A DNA stretch of 64,000 nt. Source: Massilia sp. 9096 (lineage in GTDB: Bacteria > Pseudomonadota > Gammaproteobacteria > Burkholderiales > Burkholderiaceae_D). This document shows positions 43,872 through 52,267 of this stretch, piece after piece. Location of the stretch: the NCBI RefSeq assembly GCF_000745265.1, contig NZ_JQNN01000001.1:4216001-4280000 (forward strand). The letters are read 5' to 3'. Both the position numbers and the translations under genes were made by a program. The notes beneath the pieces were generated by a model. It did no database searches, was not told where the DNA came from, and saw nothing but the letters and a program-made list of their open reading frames with translations. The stretch's first letter is position 1; the number at the start of each line of letters is the position of its first letter.

Positions 43872-44921
43872 TCACCCGTTCGGCCCTGCGCCGGCATCGA
43901 TACGAACGACGCTGAGCTTGACTGCATGCAGATGCTGATCGTGGGGTGTGGCATGAACGTCAAGCTGCTCGGTCCAGAAACGGCCCTCGGTATCCGCAAA
44001 TGTCCACTGGTGACGGGAAGAAGCGGCATAAGGCGGATTCATGTTCATCTTTTTGCGTTCCCCCGCCAATACCTGATCGATGCGATTGGCCAGTTCACTG
44101 CTCTCGAGGTCGGAGCGTACATACCAGACGTAGCTCCAGTGGCGCGCGTCGCCGCTGGTACTGAACAGCTTGTCGAGATGCCCGAACCCGGCCAGATCGT
44201 CGTCGTCGATGGTCTGATGCATGACGTGAAAAGCATTCTGCGCAGGGAGAAAACCGCCTTCAGGCACCCAGTTATATTCCATTACCTGGGCGACCCGTTG
44301 CGCATTACCCATCCCTTTCAATCGCGAGACGAGATGCAAGGCGCCGTCGATTCCCGCTGACAGGCCACCCGTCGTGATGATCGGGCCATTGTCCACGACA
44401 CGCGCATCCGCTACCACATTCAGATCGGGATGCCGGCTACGCAGCGCATCAATATTGCCAGCGGTGGTCGTGACACGCATTCCCTTCAACAAGCCGGTAT
44501 TCGCGAGCGTAAAAGCACCATTACACACCGACATCAAATAATTGCCGCGCTCGCGTCGCTGTCTGATCCAGGACAGTGTCGCAACATCGTCCTGCACCTT
44601 GTGCGTATCGCCTCCGGGGATCAGTACGGCATCCGCATCGGGTGCCGTCGCATAGCTGTAGTCCGGCACGACTTTCATGCCGCCTGTCGTCGTGATCGGC
44701 TTTCCTTCGGCACTGACGGTGAATACGTCCATTTCCGCGCTCACGAAGACATCGTATGGGCCGCTGAAATCGATGATGTCAGCACCATCGAACAACAATA
44801 TCGCGACTTTCTTGTGCGGCACCTTAGCGACGGTCTCGGCGAGCGACATATTGCTGGAGAAGATTGCGAGAAAAAGAATGAACGGCAAAAGACAGCGGTA
44901 TGAGCGCACGTGACTCTCCAT
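43872..44921 (-). CDS. Exported DJ-1/PfpI-family protein
   Basis: A 349-residue protein with a Sec signal peptide (about residues 1-28, ending SNMSLAETV). A DJ-1/PfpI (class I glutamine amidotransferase-like) domain follows: VAILLFDGADIIDFSGPYDV, then LIPGGDTHKV and the nucleophile elbow LMSVCNGAFTLANTGLLKG with Cys. The domain ends near residue 210 and a further 140 residues of unknown type follow, including DDDDLAGFGHLDKL. Such enzymes include isonitrile hydratases and glyoxalases; the reaction here is unknown. It is next to two other DJ-1-fold genes. Confidence 0.85.
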   Translation of the reverse strand: MESHVRSYRCLLPFILFLAIFSSNMSLAETVAKVPHKKVAILLFDGADIIDFSGPYDVFVSAEMDVFTVSAEGKPITTTGGMKVVPDYSYATAPDADAVLIPGGDTHKVQDDVATLSWIRQRRERGNYLMSVCNGAFTLANTGLLKGMRVTTTAGNIDALRSRHPDLNVVADARVVDNGPIITTGGLSAGIDGALHLVSRLKGMGNAQRVAQVMEYNWVPEGGFLPAQNAFHVMHQTIDDDDLAGFGHLDKLFSTSGDARHWSYVWYVRSDLESSELANRIDQVLAGERKKMNMNPPYAASSRHQWTFADTEGRFWTEQLDVHATPHDQHLHAVKLSVVRIDAGAGPNG

Positions 44922-45025
44922 GGTTAATCGAGCGGTTCATCGTAAAGGCCGCTTCCTATGGGTCACAATGACATTCGACGGGCGATTTCTGCCAAGCCCG
45001 ATGCCGCATCGGCGACATCGTCCAG

Positions 45026-46009
45026 TCATTCCTGGCCGGGCGAGGCGCTATGGTGCATTTCGCGAAATAAGCCTGGGCTGACGCCGAAGCGACGCACGAA
45101 TGCCTTGGAAAATTGCACCTGATTCGCAAAACCGATTTTTGCCGCGATCTCTTTCAACGACGCGGCCGTTGCCAAGAGATGACGGGCATGGTCGAGCCGT
45201 AATGTCTCGACGAAACGGGCTGGCGTTTCGCCAACCGCTTCCGTGAAGCGGCGATGAAAATTGCGGGGCGACATGGCCGCACGCTCGGCGAGGCACGTCA
45301 CGTCCAGACGCTCGCCGATATGCGCGACCATCCAGTCAAGCAAGGTCGAAAACGACGACTCCACCTTGGCCTGGGCCGCCAGCACGGGACTGAACTGCGT
45401 CTGGTAGCCGGGGCGCCGCGCATACAGCACCAGGCGCTTGGCGATGGCGTTCGCCACCGCGTCCCCGAGGTCGCGCGCGACCAGCGCCAGGCACATGTCG
45501 ATGCCGGTCGTGACCCCGGCCGAGGTCCATACCCGCCCGTCTTCGACGTAAAGCGCATTGGCGTCCACCTGCAGCTCGGGATGACTGCGGCTCAGGATCG
45601 ATGTCGCTTCCCAGTGGGTGGTCACGCGTTTTCCCCGCACCAGTCCAAACGCGGCCAGGACCAGGGCCCCGGTGCAAACGGAGCCGTAGCGGCGCGCCCC
45701 GGCGCTCGCCTGCACCAGCCAGTCCCGTACCGTCTCGTCCTGCGCTACCGCCTTCAAACCGATGCTGTCGCCACCCACGATGAGGACCGTATCGGCCGCC
45801 TCAGGCGCAAGGCTCGCCAGCGGAGCGGTATCCAGCACGATTGCGCTATTGCTGGTCACGAGGCCGCCTTGGGCGGACAGGATATGGACTTGATAAAACG
45901 GCTTGCCAAACGCATCGTTGGCAGCCGCAAAGACCGCAGCCGGCCCCGTGACATCGAGTACCTGAATCCCGTCGAAGACCAGTAGGGCGACATGCCGAAT
46001 TGTTTTCAT
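45026..46009 (-). CDS. GlxA-family AraC-type regulator with DJ-1/PfpI domain
   Basis: A 327-residue transcriptional regulator. The N-terminal DJ-1-like sensor domain reads HVALLVFDGIQVLDVTGPAA and contains the elbow YGSVCTGALVLAAFGLVRG. The C-terminal AraC DNA-binding domain has two helix-turn-helix motifs (DVTCLAERAAMSPRNFHRRF and LKEIAAKIGFANQVQFSKAF). GlxA-type regulators are often next to the catabolic gene they control. It is divergent from the DJ-1 gene at 46093 across 83 bp and upstream of the exported DJ-1 protein gene. Confidence 0.93.
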   Translation of the reverse strand: MKTIRHVALLVFDGIQVLDVTGPAAVFAAANDAFGKPFYQVHILSAQGGLVTSNSAIVLDTAPLASLAPEAADTVLIVGGDSIGLKAVAQDETVRDWLVQASAGARRYGSVCTGALVLAAFGLVRGKRVTTHWEATSILSRSHPELQVDANALYVEDGRVWTSAGVTTGIDMCLALVARDLGDAVANAIAKRLVLYARRPGYQTQFSPVLAAQAKVESSFSTLLDWMVAHIGERLDVTCLAERAAMSPRNFHRRFTEAVGETPARFVETLRLDHARHLLATAASLKEIAAKIGFANQVQFSKAFVRRFGVSPGLFREMHHSASPGQE

Positions 46010-46092
46010 TGGCAGGATTTAACCAGAACTTGGCTTTGCTGCCAATGGTGAGTGTTCCTAAAATGGCATTACCCTCTTTCCACGGACCTGCC

Positions 46093-46782
46093 ATGAATGA
46101 CGCGCTCCACATCGGCTTTCTGCTTTTTCCTCAGGTGACGCAGCTGGATTTGACCGGGCCCGCGCAAATGCTGGCGCGCGTCCCTGGCGCACAGGTGCAT
46201 TTGCTGTGGAAGTCGCTCGATCCGGTGCCGACCGACGTCGGCTTCACCATCAACCCGACGACCACCTTCGCCGATGCCCCGCAACTGGACGTCCTGTGCG
46301 TGCCCGGCGGATTCGGCATCGAACACCGGCTCGACGATGAAGCCACACTCGCTTTCCTGCGGCGGCAGGGGGCGCATGCGAAATACGTCACGTCGGTGTG
46401 CAATGGTGCGCTGCTGTTGGGTGCAGCAGGATTGCTGCGCGGTTACCGCTCGGCCTGTCACTGGATGTGGCGCGACCTCTTGCCGCTCTTTGGGGCGGTG
46501 CGTGTGGACCAGCGGATCGTGCGCGACCGCAACCGGATTTCCGGCGGCGGTGTCACGGCCGGGATCGATTTCGGCCTGGCTCTCGCCGCCGAACTGGCCG
46601 GCGACGAAGTGGCAAAGCTGTTGCAGCTGGCGTTCGAATATGACCCGCAACCGCCATTCGATTGCGGTTCGCCCGAGACGGCGGGGCAGGAGCGGGTGGC
46701 ACGCCTGCGGACGCTGCAGGCCGACACGATCGCCAGGGTGAGGCGGAAGATCGAGTCGGCGCACGCCGCGACAGCGCTGTAA
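46093..46782 (+). CDS. DJ-1/PfpI-family protein, isonitrile hydratase-like
   Basis: A 229-residue cytoplasmic protein similar to isonitrile hydratase InhA: IGFLLFPQVTQLDLTGPAQM, LCVPGGFGIEHRLDDEATLA, and nucleophile elbow VTSVCNGALLLGAAGLLRGY with Cys, then SGGGVTAGIDFGLALAAELA. InhA converts isonitriles to N-substituted formamides. Substrate here unproven. The start MNDALHIG (46093) excludes an unsupported 31-residue extension. It is divergent from the GlxA-type regulator. Its stop codon lies inside the hairpin 46768-46800. Confidence 0.88.
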   Translation: MNDALHIGFLLFPQVTQLDLTGPAQMLARVPGAQVHLLWKSLDPVPTDVGFTINPTTTFADAPQLDVLCVPGGFGIEHRLDDEATLAFLRRQGAHAKYVTSVCNGALLLGAAGLLRGYRSACHWMWRDLLPLFGAVRVDQRIVRDRNRISGGGVTAGIDFGLALAAELAGDEVAKLLQLAFEYDPQPPFDCGSPETAGQERVARLRTLQADTIARVRRKIESAHAATAL

Positions 46783-46800
46783 TCGCTACAGCGCTGTCGC
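46768..46800. terminator. Perfect 14-bp inverted repeat at a convergent gene boundary
   Basis: GCGACAGCGCTGTA and TACAGCGCTGTCGC with a 5-nt loop. It begins inside the last codons of the DJ-1 gene, covers its TAA stop and ends 8 nt before the convergent alcohol dehydrogenase stop. No T-run follows, so it is probably a bidirectional, non-canonical terminator or RNA end stabiliser. Confidence 0.65.
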
Positions 46801-46808
46801 CTGCCCGA

Positions 46809-47825
46809 TCAGAACCCCGCCAGCACCACCTTACCGCGCGCCTTGTGCGACTCGATCATCGCATGCGCACGGCGCAGGTTCTCGGCGTTGATGGCGCCGT
46901 AGTTCTCGTTGGCCGTGTGGCGGATTTTGCCGGCGTCGACCAGGTCGGCCAGGCTGTTCAGGATGTTGTGCTGCTCGATCATGTCGTCGGTCGTGAACAG
47001 CGCGCGCGTGAACATCAGTTCCCAGTGCAGCGAAATCGCCTTGCGCTTGAACTTCATGATGTCGATCGGCGTGGCCGGGTCGTCGATCAGGCTGTACTTG
47101 CCCTGCGGCGCGATCGCTTCCACCACCTGGTCGAAGTGCGCATCGCTGTGGGTCAGGCTGGCGACGTATTCCGGTGCCGGCACGCCCAGCTTCTTGATCT
47201 CGTCGGCCAGCGGCTTGCTGTGGTCGATGACGTGGTGGGCGCCGAGCTCGCGCACCCAGTCCTGGGTCTCCGGACGCGAAGCGGTGCCGATGATGGTCAG
47301 CTGAGTCAGCTGGCGCAGCAGCTGCACCATGATCGAGCCGACGCCACCCGAGGCGCCGATCACGAGGATGGTCTTGCCCTTGCCTTCGGCGCCGGTCGGC
47401 ACTTCCATGCGGTCGAACAGCATTTCCCAGGCGGTCAGGCCGGTCAGCGGCAGCGCAGCGGCCTGACCGAAGTCGAGCGAGCTCGGCATGCGGCCGACGA
47501 TGCGCTCGTCGACCAGGTGCAGCTCGCTGTTGCTGCCGGCACGCGCGATCGAGCCGGCGTACCAGACGCGGTCGCCCGGCTTGAACAGGGTCACGTCCGG
47601 ACCGACGGCCTTGACGATACCGGCCGCGTCCCAGCCCAGCACCTTCCAGGCGCCCGCTTCCGGCTTGGCGCTCTTGCGCACCTTGGTGTCGACCGGATTG
47701 ACGGACACGGCTTGCACCTCGACCAGCAGGTCGCGGCCTTGCGCGACCGGGTCCGGCAGCGTGATGTCGACCAGCGATTGCGGATCGTCGGCGGGAAGGT
47801 TGTTCTGGTATCCGATGGCTTTCAT
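46809..47825 (-). CDS. Zinc-type alcohol dehydrogenase/quinone oxidoreductase family protein
   Basis: A 338-residue NAD(P)H-dependent MDR-superfamily oxidoreductase. N-terminus MKAIGYQNNLPADDPQSLVD, GroES-like region LLVEVQAVSVNPVDTKVRKS, and nucleotide-binding ILVIGASGGVGSIMVQLLRQ. It lacks the structural-zinc cysteine lobe, as expected for the quinone-oxidoreductase subgroup. The start was taken at 47825; the longer frame is spurious. It is divergent from a LysR regulator that likely controls it. Confidence 0.92.
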   Translation of the reverse strand: MKAIGYQNNLPADDPQSLVDITLPDPVAQGRDLLVEVQAVSVNPVDTKVRKSAKPEAGAWKVLGWDAAGIVKAVGPDVTLFKPGDRVWYAGSIARAGSNSELHLVDERIVGRMPSSLDFGQAAALPLTGLTAWEMLFDRMEVPTGAEGKGKTILVIGASGGVGSIMVQLLRQLTQLTIIGTASRPETQDWVRELGAHHVIDHSKPLADEIKKLGVPAPEYVASLTHSDAHFDQVVEAIAPQGKYSLIDDPATPIDIMKFKRKAISLHWELMFTRALFTTDDMIEQHNILNSLADLVDAGKIRHTANENYGAINAENLRRAHAMIESHKARGKVVLAGF

Positions 47826-47953
47826 GCTTTCTCCTGCGGTGAAGGTTGAAGTCGATGCATGGCATTCTGACCAGCTCCGGCTTTTTGATAAACTGGGTAA
47901 TCGCGAAATCAATTTCAAAAAACGTTTGAAAATCCTGCCGTGAAGATCACTCA

Positions 47954-48862
47954 GTGAAGATCCGCAATCTGCAAGACCTGGAAACCTTCGTCGCCACCGC
48001 CGAGCAGGGCAGCCTGTCGGCTGCGGCGCGCCTGCTGGAAACCTCACCGGCCGTCGCCAGCGCCAGCCTGAAGCGGCTCGAAGCCGACCTCGGCACGCCG
48101 CTGTTCATCCGCAGCACGCGCAGCATGCGCCTGACACTGGCCGGCGAGCGCCTGCTCGGGCGCGCCAAGGCGCTACTGGACGGCCTGCGCGAAGCCGAAG
48201 AGGAAGTGCGCGCCGGCCAGGACGACATCGAAGGCCAGTTGCAGATTTCGATGCCGTCCGACCTCGGGCGCCACGTGGTGTTGCCCTGGCTGAACGAATT
48301 TCAATCTCGCTATCCGGGCGTCAAGCTGCGCCTGCAGCTGACCGACCGCCTGGCCAATATTTATCGGGAACCGGTCGACATCGCGCTGCGCTTCGGCGTA
48401 CCGCCCGACTCCAGCATGGTGGCGCTGCCGCTGCTGGAGGATAACCGGCGCGTGCTGTGCGCGGCGCCCGCTTACCTGGCGCGGCACGGGGTGCCGGCCT
48501 CTCCGCGCGAGCTCGACGATCACAACTGCCTGTGCTTCATGCTCGATGAAACCATCAACGACCGCTGGCGCTTCCGCAAGGGAAACGACGAGGTCGAGGT
48601 GACCGTGCACGGCGACCGCGTCGCCGACGATTCCGAGGTGGTCAAGCGCTGGGCGCTGGCGGGCCTGGGCATCTGCTACCGCTCGCGCATCGACGTGCAC
48701 GACGACTTGGCCAGCGGCCGCCTGCGCCTGCTGTGCCCGGACTGGGAAGGCGTCAACGCGCCGCTGTACATGCTGCTGGCGAACCGCAAGCAGGTGTCGC
48801 CGGCGGTGCGCTTGCTGCGCGAGTTTTTATCCAGCCGGATGCAGGCGCTAGGGGCGAGCTGA
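47954..48862 (+). CDS. LysR-family transcriptional regulator
   Basis: A 302-residue LysR protein starting with GTG (MKIRNLQDLETFVATAEQGS). The HTH reads LSAAARLLETSPAVASASLK and the effector domain follows from about residue 90 (GQLQISMPSDLGRHVVLPWL, shown from IEGQLQIS). It is divergent from the oxidoreductase gene 46809-47825 with a 128-bp gap, the usual arrangement for regulation of that gene. The inducer is unknown. Confidence 0.93.
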   Translation: MKIRNLQDLETFVATAEQGSLSAAARLLETSPAVASASLKRLEADLGTPLFIRSTRSMRLTLAGERLLGRAKALLDGLREAEEEVRAGQDDIEGQLQISMPSDLGRHVVLPWLNEFQSRYPGVKLRLQLTDRLANIYREPVDIALRFGVPPDSSMVALPLLEDNRRVLCAAPAYLARHGVPASPRELDDHNCLCFMLDETINDRWRFRKGNDEVEVTVHGDRVADDSEVVKRWALAGLGICYRSRIDVHDDLASGRLRLLCPDWEGVNAPLYMLLANRKQVSPAVRLLREFLSSRMQALGAS

Positions 48863-48931
48863 TCACGCGTCAGCGCAGCCAGCCAAAGCTGGGCATAATG
48901 CCCGATCGTGACCCCAATCGAAGGAGATCGC

Positions 48932-49471
48932 ATGCCAGATACCACCATTGCCCAACAATGGGAACAGCAGATGCGCGACATCCGCGCGCGCGTGGCGCAG
49001 GCGGGCGGGCGCCCGGGCGTGGTGCCACGCGAGGCGGCGCGTTCGATGGACGGCCTGGCGATCATGCAGGCGCTGCTGGAAGGCCGCTTTCCGTATGCGC
49101 AGATCGCCGAGACGCTCGATTTCTTCCTGGTCGAAGTCGACAAGGGCCGCGCCGTGTTCCAGGGCACGCCACAGGAAAAGCACCTCAATCCGATGGGTAC
49201 GGTGCACGGCGGCTGGTATGCGACGCTGCTCGACTCGGCGGTCGGCTGCGCCGTGCAGACCATGCTGCCGCCCGGCCAGGGCTACACCACGGCCGAGCTG
49301 AGCGTGAACCTGGTGCGCGGCGCGCGCCTGGACGGCGGCCCGCTGCGCGCGATCGGCACGGTGCTGCATTGCGGACGCCAGCTGGCCACCGCCGAAGGCA
49401 AGATCGTCGACGCCGACGGCAAGCTGTACGCGCATGCGACCACCACCTGCCTGGTGTTCGAGGCGCGCTAG
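48932..49471 (+). CDS. PaaI-type hotdog thioesterase
   Basis: A 179-residue protein with a hotdog-fold thioesterase domain from about residue 60. The family motif is NPMGTVHGGWYATLLDSAVG followed by CAVQTMLPPGQGYTTAELSV. It presumably hydrolyses an acyl- or aryl-CoA. GAAGGAG lies 6 nt upstream of the chosen ATG (48932). It is convergent with the SDR genes to its right. Confidence 0.9.
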   Translation: MPDTTIAQQWEQQMRDIRARVAQAGGRPGVVPREAARSMDGLAIMQALLEGRFPYAQIAETLDFFLVEVDKGRAVFQGTPQEKHLNPMGTVHGGWYATLLDSAVGCAVQTMLPPGQGYTTAELSVNLVRGARLDGGPLRAIGTVLHCGRQLATAEGKIVDADGKLYAHATTTCLVFEAR

Positions 49472-49474
49472 CCT

Positions 49475-50269
49475 TCAAATAATATCGTCCACCACCCCGC
49501 CATCGACGCGCAACGCCGCGCCGGTGGTCGCCGAGGCTTGCGGCGAGCACACGTAGACGATCATGTTGGCCACTTCCTCGACCGTCGCGGCACGGCGCAG
49601 GATCGAGCTCGGGCGCTGGGTGCGCACGAACTCGGTCATGGTGTCTTCGACCGACTTGCCGGACTGCGCGGCCACGTCCTTGAGCATGTCGCGCACGCCT
49701 TCGGACAGCGTCGGTCCGGGCAGCACGCTGTTGACGGTGACGCCGCTGCCGGCCGCCAGCTTGGCCAGCCCGCGCGAGACCGCCAGCTCGGCGGTCTTGG
49801 TCATGCCGTAGTGGATCATGTCGGCGGGAATGTTCAGCGCCGACTCGGACGAGATGAACACCACCCGGCCCCAGTTTTTCTCCAACATGCCCTTCAGGTA
49901 ATGGCGCGACAAGCGCACGCCGGCCATCACGTTGACCTGGTAAAAGCGTTCCCAGGTGGCGTCGTCGATGTCGAAGAACGACTGCGGGCCGAAGATGCCG
50001 GCATTGTTGACCAGGATGTCGGCCGCCGGCGCGGCCGAGGTCAGGGCGGCGGCGCCGGCCGCATCGGACAAATCGGCGGCCACGCCGCGCACCCGGGCAT
50101 TCGGCACGGCCGCCTGCAGCGCGGCGATGGCGCGGTCGACCGAGGCTTGGCTGCGCCCGTTGACGACGACCGTCGCGCCCGCGCGTGCGAGGCCGGTGGC
50201 GGTGGCCAGGCCGATACCGGCGGTCGAGGCGGTGACCAGGGCGGTCTTGCCGGATAAATCGATGTGCAT
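49475..50269 (-). CDS. Classical short-chain dehydrogenase/reductase
   Basis: A 264-residue SDR with cofactor motif ALVTASTAGIGLATATGLAR, NNAGIFGPQSFFDI and the catalytic set VFISSESALNIPADMIHYGM then TKTAELA (Tyr-x-x-x-Lys). The C-terminus TTGAALRVDGGVVDDII is typical. Product unknown. It is 19 nt downstream of another SDR gene on the same strand, so the two are probably cotranscribed. Confidence 0.92.
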   Translation of the reverse strand: MHIDLSGKTALVTASTAGIGLATATGLARAGATVVVNGRSQASVDRAIAALQAAVPNARVRGVAADLSDAAGAAALTSAAPAADILVNNAGIFGPQSFFDIDDATWERFYQVNVMAGVRLSRHYLKGMLEKNWGRVVFISSESALNIPADMIHYGMTKTAELAVSRGLAKLAAGSGVTVNSVLPGPTLSEGVRDMLKDVAAQSGKSVEDTMTEFVRTQRPSSILRRAATVEEVANMIVYVCSPQASATTGAALRVDGGVVDDII

Positions 50270-50288
50270 GTGCGCGCTCCCCCGTTGA

Positions 50289-51014
50289 CTAGGCGATGGT
50301 GCCGCCGCCGTCGACCAGCACGGTCGAGCCGGTCGCGTAGCCATTGGTGGCCAGGTAAAGCACGGCCTGGGCCACGTCTTCCGGCTGGCCGATGCGGCGC
50401 GCCGGCAACTTCGCAGCGGCGGCATCGAACATGGCCTGACGCGCGCCCGCATCCATCTGGTCCCACAGCGGCGTCTGGATCGTGCCGGGCGAGACGGTGT
50501 TCACGCGCACCGGCGACAATTCCAGCGCCAGTCCGCGCCCGAGCGCCTCGACCGCGGCGTTGATCGCGCCTTGCAGCACCGAATTCTTATTCGGGCGCAC
50601 GGCCAGGTAGCCGGACACGAAAGTCAGCGAGCCGCCCTGGTTGATGCGCACCGCGCGCGCGACCTTGTAGGCGCCCCAGAACTTGCTGTCCATGGCCTTG
50701 CGTGCATCGTCCAACGGCAGCTGGCGCGCAGGGCCGGTCGGGGTCTGCGCGGCCGAGATCATCACGTGGTCGAACGGCCCGGCGCCGGCCAGGTAGCGTT
50801 CGACGCCGGCGTCGTCGGTGATGTCGAGCACGGCGGTGCTCACGTCACGGCCGGTGGCCTGGCGGATCTCATCCGCGACCTTGGCCAGCTTTTCCTGGCT
50901 GCGCGCGGCGATGGTGACCTGCGCGCCTTCCTGTGCGAACAGTCGGGCGGTGGCGGCGCCGATGCCGGAACTGCCGCCCACTACGAGGACGGCCTGCTTG
51001 TCGAGTCGGGTCAT
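50289..51014 (-). CDS. Atypical SDR lacking the Tyr-Lys catalytic pair
   Basis: A 241-residue SDR-fold protein. The cofactor motif is normal (AVLVVGGSSGIGAATARLFA). Where active SDRs have YxxxK, the aligned segment reads SVLQGAINAAVEALGRGLAL, so Tyr is replaced by Gln and Lys by Asn. That matches a divergent Lin1944-like subgroup known to lack these residues, not a random mutation. It may bind a cofactor or perform another reaction. It is upstream of the second SDR gene by 19 nt. Confidence 0.88.
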   Translation of the reverse strand: MTRLDKQAVLVVGGSSGIGAATARLFAQEGAQVTIAARSQEKLAKVADEIRQATGRDVSTAVLDITDDAGVERYLAGAGPFDHVMISAAQTPTGPARQLPLDDARKAMDSKFWGAYKVARAVRINQGGSLTFVSGYLAVRPNKNSVLQGAINAAVEALGRGLALELSPVRVNTVSPGTIQTPLWDQMDAGARQAMFDAAAAKLPARRIGQPEDVAQAVLYLATNGYATGSTVLVDGGGTIA

Positions 51015-51091
51015 GTCGTTTTCCTTGTTGGCTGCATCGATGGCCTTGCAGTGTGCCAGAACCGGAAAACGCGGCGCGCCCGCTCGGCGCA

Positions 51092-52177
51092 TCAACTCAC
51101 CGCCGCCTCCAGCAACGTCACCGTCTGCGCCTGCGTATCGAGCCGCGCCCGCACCCCCATCGGCAGGGTGAACTGGTGGCGGATGTGGCCGAAGGAATAG
51201 CCGCTCACCGCCGGCACGTTCAAGCGGGCCAGATGCGTCGCCAGCGCCTGCTCGAGCGTGGTGCCGGGCCCGCCCGCGGGCTCGCATTTCTCGCAGATGC
51301 CGATCATGACCCCGGCCGTCCGCTCGAAGCCGATGGCCAGGTCGAGCTGGGTCATCCAGCGGTCGATGCGGTAGGGCTCTTCGTTGACTTCTTCCAGGAA
51401 CAGCAGGCTGTCGCGGAAATCGGCGGCGTACGGCGTGCCGGCCAGCGCGCTCACCAGAGACAGATTGCCGCCGATGAGCGGCCCGGTCGCCACGCCGCCA
51501 TGCACGGTCTGCACCGCATACACGGGCGCCTCGCGCGCGTGCGCGGCGTTGTCCGGCGACATCGGAATGACGTAGCTCGGCTGCGGATCGGTCAGCACGG
51601 CCAGCATGTGCCGGTTCGAGTATTCGTCCGGCGTCGACAGCGCCACCGGCCCGTGGAAGGTCACCAGGCCGGCTTGCTTCTGGATCGCCAGGTGCAGCGC
51701 GGTGATGTCGGAATAGCCGAGCAGGATCTTCGGGTGGCTGCGGATCAGGCCGTAGTCGATGTGGCGCAGCAGGGAGATAGCGCCGGAACCGCCGCGGATG
51801 CACCAGATCGCCTTGACCTCGGGGTCGAGGAACATGCGGTGCAGGTCGGCGAGCCGTTGCTCGACCGAGCCGGCGTAGTTGCCCTGCACTTCCTTCAGGT
51901 ACAGGCCGAGCCTGGCGCGAAAGCCCAGCGCCTCGACGTGCTGGACCGATTTTTCGATGGCGTCGTCGTCGATGCGGCCGGACGGCGCGATCAGGCCGAT
52001 GACGTCGCCCTGGGACAGGCGCGGCGGTTTGATCAGGGGGTGATGGGTCATGGGTGTCGACGGAGACGGGGCGGACCGCGCGGGCAGCGCCGGCAGCACG
52101 GGCAGCGTGGCGGCAGCCGCCAGCATCCTGGCGAATCGGCGGCGGCTGATCGTGTTCGTGCGTGGCATCGGGCGCAT
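51092..52177 (-). CDS. LD-carboxypeptidase (peptidase family S66)
   Basis: A 361-residue exported serine peptidase that cuts the L,D bond of murein tetrapeptides (LdcA/MccF family). A twin-arginine-like N-terminus (TISRRRFARMLAAAATLPVL) suggests Tat export. The catalytic Ser is in ILLGYSDITALHLAI, the glycine-rich WCIRGGSGAISLLRHIDYGL is typical, and the Glu/His pair is in LFLEEVNEEPYRID and SFGHIRHQFTLPMG. In other species the enzyme serves muropeptide recycling. It lies 3' of a TonB receptor gene on the same strand, separated by a strong terminator. Confidence 0.92.
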   Translation of the reverse strand: MRPMPRTNTISRRRFARMLAAAATLPVLPALPARSAPSPSTPMTHHPLIKPPRLSQGDVIGLIAPSGRIDDDAIEKSVQHVEALGFRARLGLYLKEVQGNYAGSVEQRLADLHRMFLDPEVKAIWCIRGGSGAISLLRHIDYGLIRSHPKILLGYSDITALHLAIQKQAGLVTFHGPVALSTPDEYSNRHMLAVLTDPQPSYVIPMSPDNAAHAREAPVYAVQTVHGGVATGPLIGGNLSLVSALAGTPYAADFRDSLLFLEEVNEEPYRIDRWMTQLDLAIGFERTAGVMIGICEKCEPAGGPGTTLEQALATHLARLNVPAVSGYSFGHIRHQFTLPMGVRARLDTQAQTVTLLEAAVS

Positions 52178-52198
52178 CCGGCAATGATTTCAAGGAAT

Positions 52199-52240
52199 AA
52201 AAAAGCCCGTGCCGGGAAGCGGATCCTTCCCGGCACGGGC
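52199..52240 (-). terminator. Strong rho-independent terminator of the TonB receptor gene
   Basis: A 15-bp perfect stem, GCCCGTGCCGGGAAG paired with CTTCCCGGCACGGGC, followed on the minus strand by T6. It lies 28 nt after the receptor stop and just before the LD-carboxypeptidase start. Confidence 0.93.
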
Positions 52241-52267
52241 GGTCATCGTACAGCAGCCGTCAAGCGA

